From: Hominimerdicola alba
Lineage (GTDB): Bacteria > Bacillota > Clostridia > Oscillospirales > Ruminococcaceae
Length of the DNA: 64,000 nt
Direction: 5' to 3'
Assembly (NCBI RefSeq): GCF_900112155.1
Contig: NZ_FOKQ01000012.1
Location: forward strand, 44,555-108,554
Of the stretch, positions 1-8,779 are shown in pieces. Under the pieces are notes generated by a model. The model had not been told where the DNA came from. It searched no databases and worked only from the letters and a program-made list of their open reading frames with translations. The translations under genes were made by a program, and so were the position numbers. How positions within the stretch are numbered: the stretch's first letter is position 1; each line of letters starts with the position of its first letter.

Positions 1-595
1 CGGACTGTTTGTGGAAGAAGTCAAAGGTGTTCTTGGCGATGAATCTTGCAACAAAAAGCGAAAGGGGTGTCAGCAGGATAACCACCAGTGATATCTTTAC
101 ATTTATCGTCAGCATAAAAATAATTGTACCAAATATTGTACAGATACCCGTGAACAGCTGTGCAAAACCCATCAGCAGACCATCGGATATCTGGTCGATA
201 TCTGTGATGATACGGCTTATGATATCACCGTGGGGGTGGGCATCGATGTAGGAAAGTGGAAGTCTGCCCAGTTTTGCGAATGCCTTGCGGCGGATATCTC
301 TGACAACATTGAAAGTTATCTTGTTGGTACACAGGGACATCAGCCACTGTGAAACAGCTGTCAGGGAAACGGTTATGCAGAGTTTTATGATTATGGGCGT
401 AAGTGCCTTGAAATCGACGTTTTTCGGACCTATGATGAGGTCAAAGCCCTGACCGATAAGGATAGGGGCATAGAGGGTGGTGGCGACCGTTATTACTGCC
501 AGCAGCATCGATATCACAAACAGCCAGATATATGGTCTTGCGTATGAAAGCAGAGGTTTGAGTACAGGTTTTTGTACTTTTTTAGTATCAGCCAA
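1..595 (-). CDS. ABC exporter permease-ATPase, N-terminal part (runs off left edge)
   Basis: This is the first 198 codons of a half-size ABC exporter, transcribed leftwards and cut by the window edge. Translation gives a cytosolic start (MADTKKVQKPVLKPLL), then hydrophobic segments of an ABC transmembrane domain and the loop GDIISRIITDIDQISDG typical of type I exporters. The ATPase domain lies outside the window. I chose a TTG start because AGGAGG lies about 10 bases before it, inside the end of the upstream exporter gene, so the two genes overlap by 8 bases (588-595). Adjacent, overlapping half-transporters of this kind normally form a heterodimeric multidrug or lipid exporter of the LmrCD/TM287-288 type; the substrate cannot be read from sequence. 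Confidence 0.85.
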   Translation of the reverse strand, partial: MADTKKVQKPVLKPLLSYARPYIWLFVISMLLAVITVATTLYAPILIGQGFDLIIGPKNVDFKALTPIIIKLCITVSLTAVSQWLMSLCTNKITFNVVRDIRRKAFAKLGRLPLSYIDAHPHGDIISRIITDIDQISDGLLMGFAQLFTGICTIFGTIIFMLTINVKISLVVILLTPLSLFVARFIAKNTFDFFHKQS

Positions 596-2327
596 TCTCC
601 TTCACCTCCTTTTCGGAAAGCTGTGACAGACATATCTCGCGGTAGATGTCACAGGACTTATAAAGCTCTTTGTGAGTGCCTATCCCCGCGATCTTGCCGT
701 CATCAAGGACTATGATCTTATCAACATTCCTGATTGAGGATATCCTCTGGGAAACAATGAACACGGTCATATCCCCTGTCTGTTCGGCGATGGCTTTTCT
801 CAGCCTTGCATCGGTGGCAAGGTCAAGGGCAGAGGCTGAATCATCGAGGATAACTATTTCGGGATGACCCACGAAAGCCCTTGCTATGGTGAGACGCTGT
901 CTTTGTCCGCCTGAAAGGTTCTTGCCTGCCTGATGTATCATTTCGTCCAGCTTATCGGGCTTTTCCATGACGAAATCATAAGCCTGGGCGAGTTTCAGCG
1001 CGTTGATTATCTCGGTATCGTCGGCTGAACTGTTGCGCCATTTCATATTATCGCGGATAGTGCCTTTGAAAAGCACAGCCCTTTGGGGAACGATGCCTAT
1101 TTTACCGCGAAGCTGGCGGAAGGGGTATTTTTTAATGTCGATACCGTCAACGAGTATCTCGCCTTTTGAAGCATCGTAAAATCGGGGGATAAGGTTTATA
1201 ACGGAAGTTTTTCCCGAACCTGTACCGCCAATGATGCCTATGGTCTCTCCCCTGCCTGCGGTGAAGCTAATGTCTTCAAGGGCATATTCTTCGCTGTCGT
1301 GGTAGGAGAAGCTTACTCCGCGGAACTCAACTGCGGGGGCTGATGTATCTGCTGTGACTTCGGTATTGCCGTCATCGGTGACGGTGGGTGCAATATCGAA
1401 AACATCGTTGATACGCATGGCGGAAGCCTGCATTTTCGTGATATTGGTAACGAGTATCGCCATGGCAAGGAGTGCAAGCAAGATCTGGTTCATGTAGTTT
1501 ATCAGGGCTAATACATCGCCCTGAGTTATGCTGCCAATATTGACCTGATGTGCGCTCGCTTTGAGTATAACTGCTATGGCGAGGTTGACGATAACATAGG
1601 TCATGGGATTCATGAGGGCATTTATCTTGCCCGCCATTATCTGCAGGTCGGTGAGTTCATCGGTCAGCTTGTCGAAGTCTTTCTCTTCGTCCTGCTGTCT
1701 TGAAAACGCACGTATAACCCTTGCGCCCGAAAGTGATTCACCTGTAAGCAGATTGGTACGGTCGAGGGTCTTCTGGATATGCTTGTATCTTGGTATGGTG
1801 ATGCTCATTATCTTATAGATAACAAAGGCAAGGCAGGTTGCTGCCACAAGGAATATCAGCGTTATCTTCACCGAAATGGTGAGTGACATTATAACCGCGC
1901 CGACCACGATAAACGGCGATCGCAGAAGCAGTCTCAGCAGTATATTCACACCTGACTGGGCTGTATTTATATCCGCTGTCATTCGGGTGACGAGGGTACT
2001 GCTGCCTATTTTATCAATCTCGGAATAAGAAAAGCGGTCGATATGGCGCAGCAAATCGGTGCGGAGCGCAGTGCCGAAACCAACCGATGCTTTAGCCGCG
2101 AAAAACTGCGCCGTCAGCGAACAGGCAAGCCCCAGAAATCCAAGAAGCACCATTATACCGCCCATGCGCAGTATATAGGGCATATCCTCGTTTGCTATAC
2201 CGATGTCGATTATGCGTTTCATGACAACAGGCACTGCAAGCTCGAAACAGGCTTCGATAAGCTTGAACAGCGGCCCTATGACACTTTCCTTTTTGTAGTT
2301 TTTAAGGTAACGAAAAAGTCTGAACAT
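588..2327 (-). CDS. ABC exporter permease-ATPase subunit with degenerate catalytic site
   Basis: A complete half-transporter of 579 residues: an N-terminal six-helix domain (about residues 15-310) and a C-terminal ATPase with Walker A GGTGSGKTS (about 375), signature LSGGQRQR (about 480) and Walker B ending ILDDSASALD. The residue after the Walker B aspartate is Asp instead of the catalytic Glu, as in the degenerate subunit of heterodimeric exporters such as TM287. The overlapping downstream gene would then supply the competent site. Start: GGAG with a 6-base spacer precedes the ATG at 2327; a slightly upstream ATG at 2339 has no good ribosome site. The partner gene starts inside this gene's last codons, which argues for translational coupling. 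Exported substrate unknown. Confidence 0.9.
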   Translation of the reverse strand: MFRLFRYLKNYKKESVIGPLFKLIEACFELAVPVVMKRIIDIGIANEDMPYILRMGGIMVLLGFLGLACSLTAQFFAAKASVGFGTALRTDLLRHIDRFSYSEIDKIGSSTLVTRMTADINTAQSGVNILLRLLLRSPFIVVGAVIMSLTISVKITLIFLVAATCLAFVIYKIMSITIPRYKHIQKTLDRTNLLTGESLSGARVIRAFSRQQDEEKDFDKLTDELTDLQIMAGKINALMNPMTYVIVNLAIAVILKASAHQVNIGSITQGDVLALINYMNQILLALLAMAILVTNITKMQASAMRINDVFDIAPTVTDDGNTEVTADTSAPAVEFRGVSFSYHDSEEYALEDISFTAGRGETIGIIGGTGSGKTSVINLIPRFYDASKGEILVDGIDIKKYPFRQLRGKIGIVPQRAVLFKGTIRDNMKWRNSSADDTEIINALKLAQAYDFVMEKPDKLDEMIHQAGKNLSGGQRQRLTIARAFVGHPEIVILDDSASALDLATDARLRKAIAEQTGDMTVFIVSQRISSIRNVDKIIVLDDGKIAGIGTHKELYKSCDIYREICLSQLSEKEVKEIG

Positions 2328-2387
2328 ATTTTTCTCCATACATAGACAAACGGACAGCCCAACACCATCCGTCCGATAATTAACTGT

Positions 2388-2718
2388 CTCCCGTCCACGC
2401 CCTATATTGCCGTAAACACTGCTTTATCCTACCGAGTGCGTATCTTACTGGGGAAAACCTTTCTGAAGAAAGGTTATTCCCCAGACCCCTTTCCAAAGAC
2501 TTCTATTTCTTTTGGGCAGGGGGCAGCTATTTCTATAAAGTGCAGTTAGTGACCGTACTAAGTGAATTTTATAAAGATATCTGCCCCCTGCCAAAAAGAG
2601 TTAAAAGTTTTCGGGGATGAGTTTGAGGAGGACCCTTTTTCAAAAGGGTCTTCCTCAATGAGATACGCAGTCCGTGGGATAGAACAGCGTTAGCAGCAAT
2701 ACACGGCGTGAACGGGAG
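2388..2718. repeat. Large imperfect intergenic palindrome (about 330 bp)
   Basis: Bases 2388-2526 and 2581-2718 are imperfect reverse complements around a loop of about 54 bases. Shared outer parts include CTCCCGTCCACGC on the left against the reverse complement of GCGTGAACGGGAG on the right; the inner ends are GGCAGGGGGCAG (2515-2526) and CTGCCCCCTGCC (2581-2592). Smaller hairpins lie inside each arm (2449-2482 and 2625-2657). It starts immediately after the ppk stop codon and contains no credible ORF. It looks like a MITE-like or otherwise dispersed palindromic element, and as RNA it would be a very stable structure between ppk and the exporter genes. Confidence 0.75.
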
Positions 2719-4989
2719 CTATTTAATTTTCTTAACCTTTACTTTTACGACGGAACAATCCGATGAACCTTGACCAGAGACTTTTTTTTTTTCGGGTGCA
2801 GGCTCGGGCTTTTCGGGGATATCGGGCTGTACAGCGGGGGTATCCTCGGGGTTGGGCTCGGGTGCGGTCACAGCAGTCACGGTGGGTGCGGCTGTCATTT
2901 GTTCGGGTTGTGGTTCGGGTTTTGGTTCCGGTTTCGGCTTGGGTTTGGGTACATTCGCATAGGCTTCTGCGAAGAACCTGCTTTGGGCATCAACTGCCGC
3001 GCCCGATGCGGGTTTGCGGACGTAGGTACCGTCGGGAAGCATATCCCTTGCCTTTACGTTATCATTCATCTGAGTTTCAAAGATATCGAGTATGCGCTTT
3101 TTGATCTCGGCATCGAGAACAGGTGCGGCGACCTCGACACGGCGGGTGGTATTGCGGGTCATGTAGTCCGCGGAAGAGATATACACGTTCTTCCTAACAC
3201 CACTGCCAAATATATAGATACGTGAGTGTTCGAGATAACGACCCACGATAGAACGTATGCGGACGTTTTCGGTAACACCCTCAACACCTGCAACAAGACA
3301 GGATATGCCGCGTATCACCAGTTCGACTTTAACGCCTGCCTGAGAACACTCTATTATCTTATCCATAATCACCTTATCAGTGAGAGAATTCAGCTTAGCG
3401 CCAACATAGCCGTCTCCGCCTGCTCTGGCTATTGCTATCTCGTTATCCATCATTTCGAGGACACGGTTTTGCAGACAACGTGGTGCTACCAGCAAAAGGT
3501 CACTTTTCTCCACAAGTTCGCCTATGGACAGGGCACGGAAAACTTCCTCGGCATCCTTGGCGATATCCCTGTTGGCGGTCATAAGGCAGAGGTCGGTATA
3601 AAGACCCGCTGTCTTTTCGTTATAGTTGCCTGTGCCTATCTGGGTGGTATACTTAACACCCTCGGGGGTCTTGCGGGTGATCAGGCAGAGCTTCGAGTGG
3701 ACTTTCAGCCCCTTGGGACCGTACATTACCCGACAGCCCGCTTCTTCAAGCTGTTTTGACCAGCCGATATTGTTTTCCTCGTCGAATCTGGCGCGGAGTT
3801 CCACCAGTACGCAGACTTCCTTACCGTTTTCGGCGGCGGCGCACAGTGCTTTTATCACCTTGGAATTCTTTGCCACACGGTATAGTGTCATCTTTACAGA
3901 GACAACACTTTCGTCCTTTGCGGCTTCATTCAGCAGTCTTATGAAAGGCTGTATGGATTCGTAAGGATATGACAGGAAAAGATCGCCGTCATCGATCTGA
4001 TCTATCATGGGACGGCTCTCGTCTATCATGCGTGAAAGCTGTGATGTCTGGGGTTCAAAGAAAAGTTCTTTCTTGTCTGCCGCTTTATCGAACACCGTGA
4101 ACACATAAGAAAGGTCGAGAGGTGTCTTTTCAACGAAGACCTGTTTTTTGGACAGTTCCAGCCTTGTGCAAAGTTCTTTCTGTAAAGGCTCTGAGATCTG
4201 CTTGGAAAGCTGTAATCTCACGGGACACAGGCGCTTTCTCTTGTTTATCAGCACGGACATATTCTGCCTGAAATCCAGCTCGCGGTCGAAGCTTTCGTCA
4301 ACATCGATATCGGCATTTCGGGTTATGCGCATGAGGGTCTTTTCCTCGACTTTATAGCCTGAGAATATCTTGTCGGTAAAGTGGAATATAAGTTCTTCCA
4401 CCAGCACATAGGCTATGGAATCGTCCTGACGTGGCAGGAATATCACATGCTCAAATTTTTCACTGCACCCGATTATGCCCAGAGTAATGCCGCTTTTGGA
4501 AGTCAGCTTTGCCGCAACGTATATGCTCTTGTTAGGTAAAAACGGGAATGGGTGGCGCTTATCGATTATGAGCGCATTAAGAAAAGGCTTGATCTCGTAA
4601 GCATAGTAAGCTTCGAGAAATTCAAGCTCCTGGATAGTCAGATTTTTCATGCTTTTATGCATGATATTCTTGGTTTCTAGGGCTTTATGTATGGTCTTGA
4701 AGCTTTCGTCCTCGGTGGAGATAAGCTCCCTCACCCTTGAAAATATGGCACTGAGCTGCTCCGAGGGCTTCATCTTGGATTTGTTGTCTTTATGGGAATC
4801 GTCCACCAGAGAAGCATCATACAGCGAACCTACCCTGACCATAAAGAACTCATCCAGATTGCTTGAATAGATAGACTGGAACAGCAGTCTTTCAAGCAGA
4901 GGATTGCTCTCGTCACGGGCTTCTTCAAGCACGCGCTGATTGAATTTGAGCCATGAAAGCTCACGGTTATCGTATACCCTGTTTTTCAC
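2719..4989 (-). CDS. ppk1: Polyphosphate kinase (PPK1)
   Basis: Reversibly transfers the gamma phosphate of ATP to inorganic polyphosphate. The 756-residue product begins with the PPK1 N-terminal signature (NRELSWLKFNQRVLEEA, residues 5-21) and has the two catalytic-domain histidine motifs, VHSKLCLI and LEHSRIYIF. After the conserved core there is an extra tail of roughly 75 residues made of Lys-Pro-Glu repeats and Ala/Thr/Pro-rich sequence, longer than usual for the family (about 690-720 residues) and probably disordered. The start is GTG at 4989, with AGGAGA 7 bases upstream. An in-frame upstream start at 5055 would lie inside the -35 element of the promoter at 5027-5055, so it is rejected. 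Confidence 0.95.
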   Translation of the reverse strand: MKNRVYDNRELSWLKFNQRVLEEARDESNPLLERLLFQSIYSSNLDEFFMVRVGSLYDASLVDDSHKDNKSKMKPSEQLSAIFSRVRELISTEDESFKTIHKALETKNIMHKSMKNLTIQELEFLEAYYAYEIKPFLNALIIDKRHPFPFLPNKSIYVAAKLTSKSGITLGIIGCSEKFEHVIFLPRQDDSIAYVLVEELIFHFTDKIFSGYKVEEKTLMRITRNADIDVDESFDRELDFRQNMSVLINKRKRLCPVRLQLSKQISEPLQKELCTRLELSKKQVFVEKTPLDLSYVFTVFDKAADKKELFFEPQTSQLSRMIDESRPMIDQIDDGDLFLSYPYESIQPFIRLLNEAAKDESVVSVKMTLYRVAKNSKVIKALCAAAENGKEVCVLVELRARFDEENNIGWSKQLEEAGCRVMYGPKGLKVHSKLCLITRKTPEGVKYTTQIGTGNYNEKTAGLYTDLCLMTANRDIAKDAEEVFRALSIGELVEKSDLLLVAPRCLQNRVLEMMDNEIAIARAGGDGYVGAKLNSLTDKVIMDKIIECSQAGVKVELVIRGISCLVAGVEGVTENVRIRSIVGRYLEHSRIYIFGSGVRKNVYISSADYMTRNTTRRVEVAAPVLDAEIKKRILDIFETQMNDNVKARDMLPDGTYVRKPASGAAVDAQSRFFAEAYANVPKPKPKPEPKPEPQPEQMTAAPTVTAVTAPEPNPEDTPAVQPDIPEKPEPAPEKKKVSGQGSSDCSVVKVKVKKIK

Positions 4990-5026
4990 GGTATTTTCTC
5001 CTATCGTATATAATAAGCTATTATAT

Positions 5027-5055
5027 ATTATAGTACATTGTGACAGAATTGTCAA
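5027..5055 (-). promoter_or_regulatory. Sigma-A promoter of ppk1
   Basis: On the minus strand a perfect TTGACA (5055-5050), a 17-base spacer and TATAAT (5032-5027) lie about 38 bases before the GTG start of ppk1. The match is exact to the vegetative consensus. Confidence 0.85.
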
Positions 5056-5199
5056 CAGTTCAAGGACAGGTTATTTCTATTTTGAGACAGGAGAATACAG
5101 AAAGAAATGCCACAATGGTGAAGACGGATACTGATAAATTAGTTTTGAATCTTTGAAGATAAGGTCACGTATCACAGAATTCACTGCAAATCAAAGATC

Positions 5200-5844
5200 T
5201 CAGAGCACAGCATCATCTTTTTTGATCTCTTGTTTTTTGACCTCTTGCTTAGGTTTCTGATACAGCCGCCATATCATAAGGATCAAGAAGACCCATATTG
5301 CATCCCAGATCATCCCGAAAATGATAAGAAATACATACATTACCGAATCACCAAGATCCTTGACATAATGATCTTTAGGGTCATCTGGATCACATCTGAC
5401 TTTGATCTCATCTCCCTTTTCGATTTTGTGGCTGGTTTTAATTGTATCAGTGAAAGTTTCGCCATTGTATTCAAAAGTATAATTGGCTGAATAATCATGT
5501 CTTGTATAACGGATCCCCTTACTGGTTCTTCCCCTTACTTTTTTTACTGATACATCCGTGACTATTATGCCCTTAACTTCGGCTGAGCAGTCGATCTGGT
5601 GTGCGATCTCGGATATACCCATTTTTATCATAGCTGCTCCGAAGATCAGAAATGGCAGGCAACAGACAGAAGCGATGATCACCGCCTTGACAGGTGAGGT
5701 CTTTTTCGGCTTTTCTGTGGCTTTGGAAACTTTTCGTTTTGGTTTTTTGGGCGGCGTTTGGTTATACTGGTACTTTTTATTCTTTTTGTTATTTTCGATC
5801 TTCTCGATTTTCTTTTTATTCTTCTTGTATTTCTTTTTGCTCAT
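5200..5844 (-). CDS. DUF3592-like membrane protein
   Basis: A 214-residue protein with a very basic Lys/Asn-rich N terminus (residues 1-45), a hydrophobic helix at about 60-80, an extracytoplasmic beta-rich part and a second hydrophobic helix near residue 170. The middle part (ANYTFEYNGETFTDTIKTS, then GDEIKVRCDPDDPKDHYV) matches the DUF3592 pattern, where a short beta domain ends in a Gly-Asp and Asp-Pro motif. The start at 5844 is supported by AAGGAG 9 bases upstream; a longer upstream reading lacks a ribosome site. It is a stand-alone gene between ppk1 and the dockerin protein. Function unknown. Confidence 0.75.
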   Translation of the reverse strand: MSKKKYKKNKKKIEKIENNKKNKKYQYNQTPPKKPKRKVSKATEKPKKTSPVKAVIIASVCCLPFLIFGAAMIKMGISEIAHQIDCSAEVKGIIVTDVSVKKVRGRTSKGIRYTRHDYSANYTFEYNGETFTDTIKTSHKIEKGDEIKVRCDPDDPKDHYVKDLGDSVMYVFLIIFGMIWDAIWVFLILMIWRLYQKPKQEVKKQEIKKDDAVL

Positions 5845-5970
5845 TTTGGTTCTCCTTGTCTTACTATCCTCAATTGCTATCAAAAATATGTTGTTGCCCT
5901 GACAATAATTATTAATAACGGTCATCCCTTTACCGCACCACTACAAAGTGCTGTAAATATCGTATTGACG

Positions 5971-6005
5971 TTATTCTCCCCCCGCCTGCGTCGGGAGGAG
6001 AATAA
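5971..6005. terminator. Inverted repeat after the dockerin gene
   Basis: TTATTCTCC (5971-5979) pairs with GGAGAATAA (5997-6005), with further CCCG/CGGG pairing inside. It lies 36 bases beyond the stop of the minus-strand dockerin gene. No strong T-run follows on that strand, so termination is plausible but not certain. Confidence 0.45.
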
Positions 6006-6040
6006 TAGCCTTAGTATTTAATGTTCCGATATAGCACAGA

Positions 6041-7297
6041 TCAATCAGGTATATCAATGATATCGGTATATTCCGGATCGATAAGCAGTCTCTTTCCCTT
6101 GATATGTGCTGCCAGCTTTGTAAGGTCGATGATATTCACCTTGCCGTCGCCGTTAAAATCGGCAAGAGTCGGGTCCGGGAGAAGTTTTCTGCCCTTGATG
6201 TGAGCGGCAAGGCGTGTAAGGTCGGTGATATTGACAAAGCCGTCATTGTTAAGATCGCCGCGTATCCTGGCCTCTGCTTTGATGTCAAAATAAAAAGTTC
6301 CTCCCATGGTTATATCATCGCCATTATACGGCAGATTTATTCCGTTTACCGAAGCTTGAAATTTCTTGGAAAAGTTCCTGCCGTAGGCGGGGGTAAGTTT
6401 AAATTGCAGTGTATATGTCTTGCCCTCTTCAAACACATCGCCCTCTGTACCCAGTGCCATCGACTCGCTTTCTATCCACATGAGATCGGTAACATTGACA
6501 CCGCTTGGTATATTGCCAAACCATTCTTTGGGGTCTGTTGTGCATTTTACGCCGTCTCTTGGAGTCTTCAGCGTAAGATCAGCCTTTTTAATTCTGGGTT
6601 CACCCAAGATCCTGAGATAACCGTTAGTTATAGCTCTGGTAAAAAGGTAGGTCATGTGAAGTTTTCCCAGATCGTCCTGTGCTGAATTCATGAAAGTGTC
6701 GTAGGCTATGCCGTCATCAACGTATGAAATACCGATGGGATATAAATCACCCGCCTCGCAGTCTTCGGGGATCTCAAAATCTATCGTGAAAACACTGCCG
6801 CGACCCAGCTTCACATCAGTTGGCGAATAGGCATAGAATACCAGCTGACCTTCTTTGATCATGGCAGAACCTGTTGAAAAATCAGCAACGGCTTTTCCGG
6901 GATTCATGGGATAGCCTTGACTGTTATTCTTGACTTTCAGCCTTGTATCGTAAAAAACGTGGAACTTCATCTGGCTGACAGGGTCTTCGGCATTTGATAT
7001 ACTGCAGTAAACTCTCTGGGTCTTTCCTGCTGCTGTTTCATAAACACCTATCTTGTCGAAATACAGCATCGTATACCCCTCATAATTCTTCGGATCTATT
7101 TTGGGACTATTCCACTCACGGGGCTGTATCCATTTTGACTTATCATAAATAACTTCTTGGTCATCCTGTTTATCAAAATGGTTTTCAAGGGCTTCAGCAC
7201 CCGATTTAACAGCACAGCACGGAAAGAACGCGGCGAGAGTCAACAGCATAACGAATGCCGCGGCAAAACTGAATAAACGTGTTCGGGTCGTTCTCAT
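6041..7297 (-). CDS. Secreted protein with cohesin-like module and C-terminal dockerin
   Basis: A 418-residue secreted protein. An N-terminal signal peptide (RTRLFSFAAAFVMLL) is followed at about residues 85-235 by a beta-sandwich region resembling a cohesin: a start in VYCSISN, a middle FTIDFEIPEDCEAGDLYPIG and an end NGYLRIL. A second beta domain follows (about 240-345). The C terminus is a type I dockerin with two Ca2+-binding repeats, GDLNNDGFVNITDLTRLAAH and FNGDGKVNIIDLTKLAAH. If the cohesin assignment holds, this is an adaptor scaffoldin; otherwise it is a dockerin-borne cell-surface protein. The start at 7297 has AAAGGAT 7 bases upstream; an ATG at 7306 directly abuts AAGG and is less likely. 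The dockerin is certain, the cohesin tentative. Confidence 0.85.
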   Translation of the reverse strand: MRTTRTRLFSFAAAFVMLLTLAAFFPCCAVKSGAEALENHFDKQDDQEVIYDKSKWIQPREWNSPKIDPKNYEGYTMLYFDKIGVYETAAGKTQRVYCSISNAEDPVSQMKFHVFYDTRLKVKNNSQGYPMNPGKAVADFSTGSAMIKEGQLVFYAYSPTDVKLGRGSVFTIDFEIPEDCEAGDLYPIGISYVDDGIAYDTFMNSAQDDLGKLHMTYLFTRAITNGYLRILGEPRIKKADLTLKTPRDGVKCTTDPKEWFGNIPSGVNVTDLMWIESESMALGTEGDVFEEGKTYTLQFKLTPAYGRNFSKKFQASVNGINLPYNGDDITMGGTFYFDIKAEARIRGDLNNDGFVNITDLTRLAAHIKGRKLLPDPTLADFNGDGKVNIIDLTKLAAHIKGKRLLIDPEYTDIIDIPD

Positions 7298-7348
7298 ATT
7301 TTTCATCCTTTTCAATGATCTCAAAAACGGCAGAATTACCGTGCACAT

Positions 7349-7377
7349 ATTATATAACATATTTTTCCAGATGTCAA
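7349..7377 (-). promoter_or_regulatory. Promoter of the cohesin-like/dockerin gene
   Basis: Minus strand: TTGACA (7377-7372), 17-base spacer, TATAAT (7354-7349), exact consensus. It sits in the short gap after the neighbouring gene ending at 7380 and gives a leader of about 45 bases. Confidence 0.85.
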
Positions 7378-7379
7378 TG

Positions 7380-8741
7380 CTATTTTATGACCTTGTATTT
7401 TCTGAGCAATTCAAGGTTATGCTCTTTTCGCCTTGCGAGTTCTTCCATTGTCTGGTTATGTATTTCTTCATCTTCAAGAAATGTCTGCAATCTTTTGCGA
7501 GCTTCATTATACCACTGTTCTAATTCTAAACGATTTTGTGATATTTTTTCCTGTGAAAGATTGAAACGTTTATTTGCTTCATCGCTTCGTTTTAATAAAG
7601 CCGAGTATCGCTTTTCAAGGTCATTAATAAGATCGTCTAAAAGAAACCTAATCGCTGAGTCACTATATGATGCGCCAGGGTTTTCATTTAGTGGTAATGA
7701 ACATATAGCAAGATATTTCCTAAATACACGATCATCATAATCTGCAACATCTTTAAGCTTTTTAGCATTATCCAGAACAGGAAGTATCCATGTCTTTGTT
7801 TCATTCAATGAATCCTGAACAGCATCTGATAAAGGCATATAATCAGCATAGTATTTAAAAAAGCCTTTATCAAAGGGCTTATCAGATATATGCCAATTAA
7901 GATAAAATTCCTTTAAACTTTTATACCATAGTTCATTTTGTCGGAATGTACGGTCAATACAAAGATCTTCACGGTAAACAGTGGCGATCGCGCCAAACGG
8001 TACCAGATGAGTTTTCATATCATGTATTCCGACAATATGTAGGATCTCATCGTTGATAACACGAACGTACAGTGGCATACGAACTTTTGGCTTTTTGAAG
8101 CCTAATGGTTCAAGTGCCTCACCATAGATCTGCGTAAACAAAGTGTTTAACGTCGGCTTTTTTTCTTCAGCCTTTTTAAAACTGAGTTTTAGTATACTTT
8201 CGTCATTTCTTATGCCGAGTTCATCACTATCAGCAAGCATATCCACGCCAAAAAGCGATGATATTTTGCTAAGTCTTTCATCAGCCATGAGATCACTTTC
8301 GCCGGTCAACTCAATGAGTTTTTGGATATCTGCTTTGTTATTCAGCAGTGGTTTCCAGCATTCGGGCTTTATTTCATTATTTCCCATGCCGTAGATCTCA
8401 CCATCACCAACAACGATCTTGTCCGCACGCTCTCCTGTTTTGTCAAAAAGTTCAAGTATAGCGATATCGCTGTCTGTTACTTCCTCTGTAATACATGGAA
8501 GTTTCATACTTTTTGAAATAGCTTTTGCTTCACTGAAAAGTGCTCTCGTATCATCACTGCTTTCCTGATCTGCAAGTGTTGCCCAATCCTGTTTTTCAGA
8601 AAACGCAATAATGTAAGTTTTCACGGCTTCGTCATCAACACATGGCACGAAGCCTTTCTTTTTCATATGTGCTTTGAAACCCTTGATAAGTTTCTCTTTG
8701 TCGCTGATCTTAAAATGAACTGAGTGAAAAAAGCTCCCCAT
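7380..8741 (-). CDS. Unknown cytosolic protein with C-terminal coiled coil
   Basis: A 453-residue protein with no signal peptide or membrane helix. Three parts can be seen: an N-terminal alpha/beta part (1-180, starting MGSFFHSVHFKISDKEKL), a middle part (about 195-320) with GEALEPLGFKKPKVRM and a beta-rich stretch that loosely recalls DUF4304-type modules, and a charged Glu/Lys-rich helical tail (about 370-453) likely to be a coiled coil. The start at 8741 is preceded by AGGAGGAG. It begins 38 bases after the glpK stop on the same strand and may be read through from it, but a role in glycerol metabolism is not indicated. Base composition is more AT-rich than neighbours, which suggests a later arrival. 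Function unknown. Confidence 0.7.
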   Translation of the reverse strand: MGSFFHSVHFKISDKEKLIKGFKAHMKKKGFVPCVDDEAVKTYIIAFSEKQDWATLADQESSDDTRALFSEAKAISKSMKLPCITEEVTDSDIAILELFDKTGERADKIVVGDGEIYGMGNNEIKPECWKPLLNNKADIQKLIELTGESDLMADERLSKISSLFGVDMLADSDELGIRNDESILKLSFKKAEEKKPTLNTLFTQIYGEALEPLGFKKPKVRMPLYVRVINDEILHIVGIHDMKTHLVPFGAIATVYREDLCIDRTFRQNELWYKSLKEFYLNWHISDKPFDKGFFKYYADYMPLSDAVQDSLNETKTWILPVLDNAKKLKDVADYDDRVFRKYLAICSLPLNENPGASYSDSAIRFLLDDLINDLEKRYSALLKRSDEANKRFNLSQEKISQNRLELEQWYNEARKRLQTFLEDEEIHNQTMEELARRKEHNLELLRKYKVIK

Positions 8742-8779
8742 AAATGTTTCTCCTCCTATAAATTACGGTATTATCTCAT

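Noticed and set aside
4990..5055. Longer N terminus for polyphosphate kinase starting at 5055
   Set aside because: The added codons cover the -10 and -35 of the gene's own promoter and have no ribosome site.
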